From assembly GCA_029532415.1 (NCBI GenBank), contig JAQOTA010000052.1, forward strand, positions 868,001-932,000: a stretch of 64,000 nucleotides of DNA, given 5' to 3'. The stretch comes from Marasmius tenuissimus. Lineage: Eukaryota; Basidiomycota; Agaricomycetes; Agaricales; Marasmiaceae. Positions 11,476-23,212 of this stretch are shown one piece after another (position 1 is the first letter of the stretch; every line of letters starts with the position of its first letter). The notes below the pieces were generated by a model. The model was not told the origin of the DNA. It saw nothing but the letters and a program-made list of their open reading frames with translations, and made no database searches. The position numbers and the translations under genes were made by a program.

Positions 11476-11969
11476 AGATTTTTGTCTTGAGGCTTTGCGA
11501 CGGTGAGGACAGGCTGGAGATTTGGTTGGCGGATAGCCGGCAACTTCCGAGAGACCCCCAGACACCCTGTGCCTACCGCATTTGGCAGTCAATACAACAA
11601 GGAAATACAGCGCGATATTCAAGACCAATATGGGCTTCATGGCTACCTGCCGCAGGATTCCGTGAAGGACCATGAGGGCGCTATATACAAAATATCTCGG
11701 AAGTGGCTCTGTCTTGTCCACGTAAATCCCCTCAGAATGGCCTCCCACCCAACCTCCCTTGGCTCTCAAGAATGTCCAAGCTGCATAAGAAGACCCTAAA
11801 TAAGGTTGAAACAATTATTCCACCATTTCAAGACCGGACCGTCCGGAGAAAATGTCTTTCGAAGTCTGAAGATAAGGAGAACAGATATGTATAGGGTCTA
11901 CGAACTCGGTAACGGTTCGTTCCTGATCCTCCTTTCTCTTCGTCCTTCCACCTAGAGTCTTGTTTGAAA
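11476..11969. promoter_or_regulatory. Divergent promoter region between eL32 and PAS-kinase-like gene
   Basis: The two genes point away from each other. A 134-codon minus-strand open frame (11410-11814) starts at a TTG, overlaps the leader-intron donor and resembles no family. I treat it as chance or leader sequence. An acceptor-like CCACCTAG at 11948-11955 may end a leader intron of the kinase gene. Confidence 0.4.
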
Positions 11970-14047
11970 ATGTCTGTCGGAGGCTTCGACAAGACCCAAG
12001 AATGGTCAACGTTATGCCAATGGACGACGGCGTCGGCGGCACGTGCCACGGCTTGTACAGCGAGGATATTCCCACCGCAATCTCGTTCTTTACCTCGCTC
12101 TCTTTCATCGCCTCCCAGGTTTCGCTCTCCGTATTCTTCACCTGGTGCTCCCAACACCAGTATGCTTTCTGCCCCCAGCCAGCTAGATTTGGCATTCGAC
12201 TCTACTGAAGATTGGAAAACTCCCACACTCGCTCCTAGATTGTATAGAGCTGCAAGCGTTGGAAGCTGGGGAGTCACGTCGTTCGGCCGTGGTTTTGACT
12301 GGGACGGAAAGGATGATATAGAGGCACCGAAATTGAGAATATCCTCGGACAAGCAGGAGACAGCTTCTCCCAAAGAAAAAGAGGTTGTTCGACAAGGTAA
12401 TAATGTCGAGAACAGGCAGTTCGACAGGCAACCAGACCGTCTAGAGTCCTCTCTCTCCAGGAAGTCACCGATACTACCGTCACCGTCGTCGGCTACTTTT
12501 TCGGATCCATCAAAAGTCATGCGTCTCGTCACCAATGTCACACAACACCCTTCTTTTACCTCTGAACCTTTCTACATGTCCCCGCTGCAGTCTCGTTCGA
12601 ATTCTCCGAGCCTGGCGGCCAGCCGCCCGATGCCTGGTCGTTCACCATCGACTCCCCGACCGCGACGGCGCTCGTCTCAGCAAAGGGTCTCCTTGATAGC
12701 AGGTCGCGTCTCGATCGCACCTGCCGAGTCGCCAACAATCGTTCCGCCCAATTTCCAGCGTGCAGGAAGCGCAAGCAGCCTGCTTAGTGCAGCCGCCAGC
12801 ACACGTGCGCCCTCGCCGACCAATCAAGAGTCATTCCTAGGCTCGAAACGTATATCTGATTTTCATATCGAAGGTGAAATCGGTCGTGGAGCCTATGGAT
12901 TGGTGAAGCGTGGAAGGGAAATGCAGCCAGATGGGTCTCTAGGGGTGAGTATTCCATCCGTATCACCATTGGTACGGTTACTCAAAGCTCTTACCGCAGC
13001 CTCCTGTGGTGATCAAGCTCATCATCAAGTCTCGCATCCTGGCTGATTGCTGGAAGAAACACCCCAAGCTTGGCACGATACCCATAGAGATCTACGTCAT
13101 GTCCGCCATCTCCAACACTTCTCACGTTTTACCTCCCCGTCGCCCATGGGACCCCCTCCGTTTCGACCCTGACGCACAGGGAGACGACTGGATAGAGGGC
13201 GCGGTTGTGAAAGGGCATCCCAACATCTGCCCTCTATTAGACTTTTTCGAGGACAGCCATTACTACTATATTGTACTGCCCAGCACAACCCCAGAATCGC
13301 GCCCCGATGAACCGCAACCGCATTCCGACCTTTTCGACCTCGTCGAAAGCTTCCCGAATGGGTTACCGCCTAGCGATATCAGAACCTATCTCGGCCAGAT
13401 TGCGGATGCCCTAACGTTCTTACACGCGCATGGTATTGGTACGTGGGTTTTTCATTTCCTATCGTTAATTTCCCGAGGTACTGATGTACTGCACGCTTTT
13501 GCAGTCCATCGTGATGTGAAAGATGAAAACGTTGTATTGGGAACTCATGGTCGAGGTATCCTGATCGATTTCGGGAGTGCAGGTCTCATAAAGAAGACCG
13601 GTTGGGACTCGTTCAGTGGGACGTAAGTTACAAAACTCAAATTCTTGGAATAACGTGATCTGATGCATGCCCATTGCCAGGTTGGATTATGCGGGCCCTG
13701 AAATCTTGCGTGGTGAACGATACCAGGGCAAAGAACAAGACGTCTGGGCATTTGGAGTCGTAGCCTACGTCCTGCTGGTGGGCGAGTGTCCATTCATGAC
13801 CGCAGCTGAAGCACAAGAAGGGCTTTCATCTCCGTTTGCAAATGCAACTATCTCTTTAGATGAACGGTGTTCGGATGGGAAGGAATTCGAAGGAGAAGAA
13901 TCGGACGGAGGTGGAGCATTGGGTGACGCCGCAGCGTTGGTCAGAGCGTGTTTACAGGTAGAAGTTTCTGCCCGGCCAACCTTCGAGAAGATCCTCCAGT
14001 CGAGGTTCTTGGCTGGGAGTGGGGGATGGGGGATGGAACGGCCATAA
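11970..14047 (+). CDS. PAS-kinase-like (Psk1/Psk2) Ser/Thr protein kinase
   Basis: Four exons (11970-12944, 13000-13438, 13505-13622, 13681-14047) encode 632 aa. Residues 1-290 are Ser/Pro-rich and disordered. The kinase domain runs from about 300 to 625. It has the Gly loop GEIGRGAYGLV, a lysine in VVIKLIIK, the catalytic loop VHRDVKDEN, the magnesium motif LIDFGSAG, the activation segment end LDYAGPEIL and the helix F block DVWAFGVVAYVLL. The blocks HPNICPLLDFFED and DLFDLVE match the CAMK-type PAS kinases, which in yeast steer carbon to glucan via Ugp1. I see no PAS domain in the N-terminus. The loop insert between DAQGDDWIEG and the alpha-C region is unusual. The N-terminal 60 residues look less constrained, so the start is moderately sure. 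Confidence 0.82.
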
Positions 14048-14520
14048 TGATGAGCAGGCTTATCGATGCTTGGTCTCTGCAAAGAAGTTACATGCGCTGT
14101 GATCCCTGTTGTAATTCTATTCAGTCATTTTGTATGTCGTTCTGTAGTGCAAATATGTATCGATACCGCTATAATCATTCTGCCTTAATTCCCACGAAAC
14201 TCCAGCTGACCTTGATAGCTAGGTTTGAGGCAAGCTGCTAGATTCTGGCTGTAGGGAGCTGTAGTCGGACGACGAAGACCATCGAAGCCTTCCCTTGGCC
14301 TTCCCCATGTGTGAGCGCTTAAAAGAAATTCAATCACGTGGAAATACACACGGTGCCGATCGGTCACTGATCGAGTCACACGTAGTGGGTTATCGGCCAT
14401 CAATCGATTCTGCCGATAAAAAAATTTTGCACCAGGGACTATAATAGGGCCAAACATCCTAAATTTTTCTTTCCATCGTTCTCTTCCTCTTACCACCACC
14501 TCCACACCTCTTACTTCCAA
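14048..14520. promoter_or_regulatory. eEF1A promoter region
   Basis: This interval lies between the kinase stop and the eEF1A leader intron. A TATA-like CTATAATAG occurs at 14440-14448. Pyrimidine-rich sequence (TTTCTTTCC and CTCTTCCTCTTACC) follows near 14466-14495, as is typical of strong fungal promoters near the transcription start. Confidence 0.5.
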
Positions 14521-14678
14521 GTGAGCACTCTTTTTCTGTACTTTTTTTCGTTCTTCGATCATCAAGCATTCGCGTCGATGATCTACTCGTTGCCGTCGCT
14601 TGCAACGTCGTGTCTTCCCACAATTTTTTCAATCGTATCGACGATCTAGACTCGATTACTGACAATCTCCTTCTGCAG
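14521..14678 (+). other. Probable 5' UTR intron of eEF1A
   Basis: A donor CCAA|GTGAGC at 14521 and acceptor TTCTGCAG at 14671-14678 leave a 15-nt leader before the ATG at 14694. A leader intron at this place is well known for fungal TEF1 genes. Confidence 0.65.
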
Positions 14679-14693
14679 AAAAAACGCTCAGAA

Positions 14694-16543
<1,850 letters not shown>

Positions 16544-17185
16544 ATTAGATGTAGAATTACTGTATTTTTCCTCATCTCTTTTTCTTTTTCTTTCTCTCTC
16601 TCCGGTACTCATTACATTGTGTCATTGCTCGCCATCATCCAACTTTTGTATTCACGATAACGAAGCTTTGCAGCCCTTGAGCTGCGTGTTCCATTAGCAA
16701 TGTGGAAAACATGTAACGAGACTTATGTCGGCGTGATCGTGAACTGTATAAGTGAGAATTTGACAAGTTCAGTATGTAATGGAAGGTAATGTGCGACGGC
16801 TTTGAGTGGTGTGCCATCACTTGGCCCTTCATTTCGCCCTTCATTTGAGCCTCATTTGAACCTTGTTCCAATCCTACCCTACACATATGGCTCTATATCA
16901 GGCTAGTCTGTCGTCGCTTATTGCCCGAACGTGGCGCGACCTGGCGCGACGCGTATCGGCGCAGTTACAGGGCTAGCCGCATGTTCCATGCCCGCTCCAT
17001 CGTGAGAACTGCGAATTAGTTGCTCTTTTCCTGCAGGGTGCAACCTTCTTGAATCTTCAGTCTTTGTCTCCAGCCAGTGACTACAATGGTACTCGGAATC
17101 CCACAGATCCCACAACCTCTTCAAAACTACTCCGAACGCGAAATTGAATACTCTCTCTCAGGGTCTTCACCGAGGCCCGGGAGAA

Positions 17186-17221
17186 TGGCAACAGCTGGCA
17201 ACAAATGGCAATCTATGGCAA
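17186..17221 (+). repeat. Four TGGCAA repeats with exact 10-bp spacing
   Basis: TGGCAA begins at 17186, 17196, 17206 and 17216, so the copies sit on one face of the helix. The sequence between copies differs, which argues against simple slippage. It lies about 270 bp upstream of the SDR start and could bind a regulator cooperatively. This is inference. Confidence 0.7.
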
Positions 17222-17436
17222 CGCATCTCGGCTACTTATCCTCATCCAGGCATATCAGGGCATATCCAGCTGCAGGTCTATTGATCTTGGCTCAGGACTG
17301 GCCCCATTCATCAGGGTTTGACCTCGTTCGTCTCTCACATATGTCAACACCCAACAACGCGTCGCGCGTGCTATTTGATTTCCTAGCAATCAGCTCTCCG
17401 AATGACCAGGGATGACCCTGCATTCACCGGGGTCGA

Positions 17437-17448
17437 TTTATATATAAA
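17437..17448 (+). promoter_or_regulatory. TATA box of the SDR gene
   Basis: The perfect TTTATATATAAA is 41 bp upstream of the ATG at 17489. It implies a very short leader. Confidence 0.65.
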
Positions 17449-17488
17449 CCGTCCAGCTAATGGCTCCATTCCCTCAACAACAATCGCA

Positions 17489-19007
17489 ATGGCCCCCCAA
17501 CAGATTGTGAGTCGACTCTATCGTTCCACGACTTGCACCCATATCGATGATCTCAACTTTTTCAGCTCTTGACTGGTGCTTCCGGATTCGTAGGCGGAAC
17601 TCTCCTCCGCACCGTCCTCGAGAGGGACGATGTCCGCAAAGGCCAATTCGAGATCACTTGCCTCATTCGAGGAGAGGAACGTGCCAAGCTGCTGAGGGAG
17701 CAACTCGGTGTCAAGACCGTTGTTGCTGACCTTGACCAGTCCGAGATTATCGAGAGGGCCGCCGAGAACGCAGACAGTGAGTCCGGCCCTTCTACCTCTC
17801 GTCACTGCTATGCTCATCGTGTCACCCCAGTTATCCTCGATGCTGCCAACGCAGACCACCCTAAGGGTGTTGGTGCTATGGTGAAGGGCCTCGAAAAGCG
17901 CAAAGCGGCCACAGGGAAAACCCCGATTATGATCCATGTAAGGTCCCCACCATCGCCCTCGTGATATTCCGCTGAAATCCACCCCCGTAGCTCTCAGGGA
18001 CAGGTGCCCTCACCGACGACGCCAAAGGAGAGTTTGCCGCTGAGAAAGTGTACGTCTCCGTTACTCCATTAACCCATCTCTGCTTCTCGTCTCACACGCG
18101 TCTCTGCTCTTCCAGTTACGAGGATCTCGACTGCGCCGAAATTCGCGCTATCCCTACGTCCTATGTTCACCGTGGTACCGATGATATTGTCGAAAAAGCA
18201 GCCGATGCAGGGACCATAAAGGGATATGTTATCATGCCCCCGCTGATCTGTACGTCTCCACCCATCGCTATCCGCAATCTCGATTTGGAGCGTTTACCCC
18301 GACCACACAATTTTTTTCTTCCGCAGACGGCAGGGGTACTGGTCCGTTCAGTCGTACTTCCGTGCAAATTCCGGCACTCATCCGAGGGACCCTCAAATTG
18401 AAGCAAGCACCCTATATCGGGAAGGGTAAGTTGTCAATGTTTTTACCCTCGTTTTTCTTTTCTATTTTTCTGATCAATACATTTGGTAGGTCTCGGTCTG
18501 TGGAACGGCGTCCACGTTCAAGATCTCATCGACCTCTACATGGTCCTGTTGGAGGATGCTCGGAGTGAGAACCCCAAGGCTCCTACCGGAGCTGAGGGTT
18601 ACTACTTCTGCGCGACCGATTCGTACCAATGGAAGCAGCTTGCTGAGGAGGTCGGAAAACGTCTCCATGCCAAGGGTGTTATTCCTACACCTGAGGCGCG
18701 TCCCGTCACTGCCGAGGAAGAGCTTGATGTCTTTGGAGCATGGTCCGGCTTTGCATATGCCAGTAACTGTAAGGCTCACCCTTTCTCTTCGTCACCTACA
18801 TGGATTCTCATACCCGCCCACATAGCTCGATCCAAGGCAGGAAAGGCATACAAGTACGGATGGAAACCCAAGCACCACACCACCGGTCTTTTCGATTCCA
18901 TCGAAGCAGAGTACGAAGCTGTCATCGAGGAAGGCAAAGAGCAAGCACCAAAAGTCCACTTCGACGAGATGTACAACCTCGGCATTGCCACCAAGCCTTC
19001 ATCATAG
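17489..19007 (+). CDS. Atypical NAD(P)-binding Rossmann (extended SDR) oxidoreductase
   Basis: Eight exons (17489-17506, 17566-17776, 17831-17937, 17991-18049, 18116-18249, 18327-18425, 18490-18768, 18826-19007) encode 362 aa. The nucleotide-binding motif TGASGFVGG is at residues 9-17. The adenine-ribose side has CLIRGEERAK, which suggests NADP. The middle contains LSGTGALTDDA and YGRGTGPFSRTS, and substrate-side helices include GVHVQDLIDLYMVLLEDA. The family is close to NmrA-like and cinnamoyl/dihydroflavonol reductase SDRs, but the classical YxxxK pair is not obvious, so the substrate is unknown. The promoter has a clear TATA box and phased repeats, hinting at regulated rather than constitutive expression. 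It is convergent with the hydrolase gene. Confidence 0.8.
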
Positions 19008-19141
19008 GGGCGTAGTTAAAGCATGTAATCCTGTACCACGAGCCATTCAACGAAAATCTGCATGACATTTCATGTCTTTCAATCATATATCACCACACTA
19101 GTACATTTGTGAGTTGAATTGAAGGAGCCGGGCGATCTAGA

Positions 19142-20649
19142 TCAGCAAACGTGTTCAACGGGTTTGTTGTCAACGACGCGAGGTCCGAGATCTCTGGCGA
19201 CAGTACGGTCAAAAATCTCCATCATCATTCCGAACAGGGATCTTGTCAGGGCGGCGTCGTAGCGACCTTTAGACGATTCGTCCCGAATAAAGGCATGTTG
19301 GGCTTGAACTTCAAGGAACTGAGGGGACCCAATACACAATCAACTGGAATACCAATGCAGGGATGACCCTTACCGTGACGGGCACGTTGGCATCCTCTAA
19401 AGTGCTTCGTATGAGATCGCGTCCTTCACGGGGGACATGCGTGTCCTATATGAGGGTCACAGTGAGTCCTCAACGGTCGCCACATTCTCGAAGGGGTTCA
19501 GTGACCTGTTTCCCGAAAACCATCTGTAGGGTATAGGAGTTGGTGGCTCTCGATACGATGCCATGACTGGTACTGGGGGACGTACCACTAGCTCGCCTTT
19601 CCCAGTGAGTTCTCCGTTGCGGACTTTTACTAGCGAATCATCATTCTTGCCCTTCCCTAGGGTGGCGCTATGAATGTCAGTGGCGAACCAGCAGAACGAA
19701 GCTAGTACGCGAGGGTCAAATGCGGCCTGATATCTTTCTTTAGATGGATAACGGAGAAGTCAAAACGAATGCTATACCCGGAAAGCCTGATAGTGGCAAA
19801 AACGATTAAAAAGAGGGGGGCAAACGATCCGAGCGCTACACTCACCAGGTGTCCCCCGAGGCACATTCCAGTGGCTTCAAATGGGGTTGTAAGAAACGGC
19901 GATAAATTGTAGGTAGACTATCCTGACCGGCAATTCTCCCGTTACAGTTGGGCAGGGATACAAGGAGATCGATCGAGTGAGTGGCATCCTAAGAGGTAGA
20001 TGAGGCCTATAGGATGAAATTTCAGGATGACACCCTTACTTCGTCGTAACCCGCAACCGTCTTCTCGATCTAGACGCATCATGAGACCATGGGACCAGAA
20101 GAGGGAAGAGACGTTCTCCCCTTGTACGCGTTTCCTCTGTCCGTTCCTAACATTGAAGCGGCGTTATCGGCTGCCTGGACGCGTTGGGGAATTCAACTGA
20201 CCTTCTGTGTCATATGGAAGGGGTTCGGGACCCTCGAATTCGTGGTATGAAGAGGGACAAGCTAGGATCCTCTTCGTGAGCATATCCCGAGTGCTTGGAC
20301 TGGAACGATGGGCGCGATTGACTCACCGACAACATAACCTTGACTGGCGATTTGACTAGCGAACCGTTCGACAGGACCGGTCACTTGGTAGATCTCGCTA
20401 GTTGAGGTGGGACTTCAGACCTCGGAAGTGCTCATTCAACAAAAGCATATACCTGAAGACAACCACACCTGCGTTTCGTCCGATCCGAACATTATCAAAT
20501 GAATATCGAACGAACGGTGGTTCATACTCACCAGGGAATTTTGCGTGAGGGTATTCTTTCAGAACAGGTGAGATAACATATATCCTCATGGGTCGACCAT
20601 TTGGATCGAGTTGGGATGGAACGTCGTGAACAGTTTTGTTGACGAGCAT
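19142..20649 (-). CDS. Dienelactone hydrolase family protein
   Basis: Thirteen exons: 20649-20532, 20468-20453, 20397-20327, 20261-20202, 20146-20130, 20069-20040, 19988-19928, 19874-19846, 19786-19778, 19726-19586, 19523-19506, 19445-19374, 19318-19142 (about 272 aa). The alpha/beta-hydrolase nucleophile is the cysteine in GMCLGGHL. The acid is in the GKQDTHVPREGRD block, and the histidine in QAQHAFIRDESS. The family cleaves lactone rings such as dienelactone in aromatic breakdown, but many members have other ester substrates. One exon is only 9 nt (Ala-Phe-Arg). The intron at about 20129-20070 cannot be closed with GT-AG in frame. GC-AG with donor after AAC works, but drops residues Ala-Tyr-Lys that look conserved. 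This could be non-canonical splicing or a frameshift. Confidence 0.8.
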
Positions 20650-20754
20650 GGTTGTTGATGTCGATAATGTCCTCGATTACTGACGAACGTGCGATCTAAG
20701 TGCAATTCAGGTCGGAGATCAGTGTCAAGACGTGTTCCTTGTTCATAACCATCA

Positions 20755-21626
20755 ATGTCCCCACCAGCTGGTCAGATTCGTCTGTATAGAGCAGAGGATG
20801 AAAGGCCTGTGAGGTTTATGATTGGGAAGGCCAAGATGGAGGGATTAGCGACCGCTAACAAGAAGGGTGAGTATTTCTTGGCACAAACTTGTCAAAGCGC
20901 TCGCATTGACCACCATGTTCACCAGCAACAATCCACCCGGTCACTCTCAGCATTTGGTTTGGTCTCGCAGCTTTGCTTGCGGAGTATATGCAATGGTGGC
21001 CGAGGCCTGAACAAGGGATGCTACGTTATCTGAGCCCATTACCTGCCTTTGCCTGCACGTTGGTACTCATAATTGCACTTATTGACTGGTGAGTTCCATG
21101 TAGGCTCTTTTCAAGTCATCAACCAACGTTTTCTTGTAGGAAAAATCGACCTCAATTCGAAGACATTACTCAAGAGACCCTCAAATGGCCCGATATTCCT
21201 GACCTCTTGGGATACTACGGTCGCTCTCCGTCTGGTTTTTGGGTCCTTGAATTCAACGACAATCCAGTCGGTATCGCCGCAATAGATGCATCCCAAAATG
21301 CAGAGGCCCAAACTGCCATTCCTCCTGGTCGAGACAACTCGAACGGGACCTCTGAAACTGCTGTTCTCCGCCATTTCTATGTCGACGAACCGTACCGAAA
21401 AGCGGATATTCAGAAGGATCTTCTGCAGCATGTAATCCGTCATACCTTTACCACCGATACCAAGATTCGACGTGTCAAAGCGACCTGCTCATCCCTAACG
21501 AGCTACTTGGAGCGCGCTTTGAAGGAAGAGGGGTTTACTTTGGAAAGTGCTGAACAGAGCCTGGGTGTTTTCAGGTGGAAAACTGGTATTTGGAAATTGG
21601 AGAGGGCACGTTTTGAGAACAAATAG
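20755..21626 (+). CDS. Membrane-anchored GNAT-like N-acetyltransferase
   Basis: Three exons (20755-20866, 20926-21088, 21140-21626) give 253 aa. The N-terminus (residues 1-38) is hydrophilic. Two hydrophobic segments follow (VTLSIWFGLAALLAEY and PAFACTLVLIIALIDW, about residues 43-92). The rest has the GNAT layout: GFWVLEFNDNPVGIAAID, then LRHFYVDEPYRKADIQKDLL for the acetyl-CoA site, and a C-terminal ALKEEGF strand. The acetyl-CoA loop lacks a standard Q/RxxGxG/A, so activity is uncertain. Similar proteins are common in Agaricomycetes, without a known substrate. Its start is only 105 bp from the divergent hydrolase start. Confidence 0.7.
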
Positions 21627-21734
21627 GTGGCTTGTCTTCTATATATCTGCGAGATACAAATACTAGAAAAAAGTACCTATAGTTTGAATCGGTAATTATA
21701 CTTGACTGAGTTCCTGCACAATTGAGCATTGAAA

Positions 21735-22976
21735 ATGTCGCTTCACCTCCACGACCTCCATGATCAACGCTTGATTCTACTGCAATCGTCCTTCTCGCAG
21801 TCCGCCATTCCGATTCTTCGACAACTATTGTCGAAGAAGACAACCAGTTCAAGAGTTTTTCTCTTCTGCTTCCTCTATCCACCTTCCTGTCTTGCCGACG
21901 ACACAGAGACACAATCTGGAAAATTGGTGGTTCATGACTTCCTCGACCTCGTTCCGAACTACCATGAAGGGTCGAAAGATCCTTTCAAACAGATAATCTC
22001 AACTGTTCAGGATGGTAAGTTCCTCATGAAAATTGGTCCCACACCCCAACTAACAGACTACAGATCCCAACACAACGATCGACGTCGTTATCGACTCCCT
22101 GGACACTCTTGCATCGGATATTGGATCGGTGCAGGCAGCTTATACTTTTCTGCGTTCCGTATTGTCGTCGATATCAAGTAAGAAGATTACCATGCTCATT
22201 AATTTTACCTACTTTACTGAAACAACTTTTTCCTGACTCCAGAATCTTCGCGTCTGATACTCCATATCTGCACCCCAAGCCCTTTACTCCCCCTCCTCAC
22301 ATCCGCCGCATTCTCCTCTTCTTTGGCACACATCATCGCACGTCCTCCCGAAATCCTGACGGAGCTCGCGAAAGAGTACCTCACGTTCCCCCCACCCATC
22401 TCACCAGAGGCCAAGTTTTGGAGCGTATACATACCTCTCAGCGAACGCGAGCACGAGAGTGAACGCCTGATCCTAGAGGGCAGAGGAAGCGGTAATCCAG
22501 ATGAGTTCGTCGTCGAGGTCATTCTACGCGGCGCCACCGATGCATCTGGCCGACGGAAAGGCGTGGAACGCGTTCTAGAGGGATGGGACACCAAGAGTGG
22601 ACCTGTGAGATTGGAGCAGTTGACAAGTCTGAGTCAACTCTGGAAGAAAGTAATCGTTGAAGAGGTGCGTGTCTTGAGGTCCTTCCAAAAGTTTTATTTT
22701 TCTCAAATCGAATACAGAAGGCTCCCGATCCAACACAGAATATCTCATTCAACCTCCAGCTGACCCCTTCTCAGCAAGAGGCTCGTGCCAGGGTACCTTT
22801 GCCCTATGTTCTGGATGGTAATGTTCCGATTTCATGGTGTCCGCTCCTGCTCACCAACTAACTCACCACTAGGCGAAAACCGCACTCAACAGAATACAAA
22901 TGGCGCGATTCTGTACGACCCTGACTCTGCCGACGATATCGACGACGATGATCCGGACGAAGACCTGGACATATAA
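21735..22976 (+). CDS. ELP5: Elongator complex protein 5
   Basis: Five exons (21735-22014, 22064-22177, 22243-22664, 22718-22817, 22873-22976) encode 339 aa. The RecA-like core is seen as DVVIDSLDTLASD followed by LILHICTPSPLL. The acidic end ILYDPDSADDIDDDDPDEDL is the signature of fungal Elp5. Elp4-5-6 forms a ring ATPase-like subcomplex of Elongator, needed for the wobble-uridine (mcm5/ncm5) modification of tRNA in the cytoplasm. The Walker A loop is absent, as known for this family. The reading lies 108 bp after the GNAT stop on the same strand. Confidence 0.85.
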
Positions 22977-23212
22977 TCTACGGAAGGTCTTGCACTGGCC
23001 AGCCATCACGCCGGGCTTTCGTGGAGACTGCTGAGATCGGTACTCAGTTTGACGAGAGAGAGGACTTGGAATGAATTAGCTTCAGGGAGAACAATCTACT
23101 GGTACATATTACAGGAAATACAATCTGAAAGGCTGATCATCTAGGGTATTTCTATCTTCAAACTCTGGTATCAAGTCGTGTATGGGAATACAGTTTTAAA
23201 CATCCATGGCCC

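Larger units (their letters stand above)
16544..17488. promoter_or_regulatory. Long intergenic region upstream of the SDR gene
   Basis: This 945 bp region between eEF1A and the SDR gene starts with pyrimidine-rich eEF1A 3' UTR. The part proximal to the SDR gene holds repeated GGCGCGAC/ACGCGT-like sequence near 16930-16955, the phased TGGCAA repeats (own entry), a near-duplicate GGCATATC at about 17248-17268, and a TATA box. No coding region is supported. Confidence 0.5.

Noticed and set aside
11410..11814. 134-codon minus-strand open frame upstream of eL32, with one hydrophobic stretch
   Set aside because: It starts at TTG, has no family resemblance, and its end overlaps a strong GTGAGT donor that fits the eL32 leader intron. 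It could be a small gene but I cannot support it.
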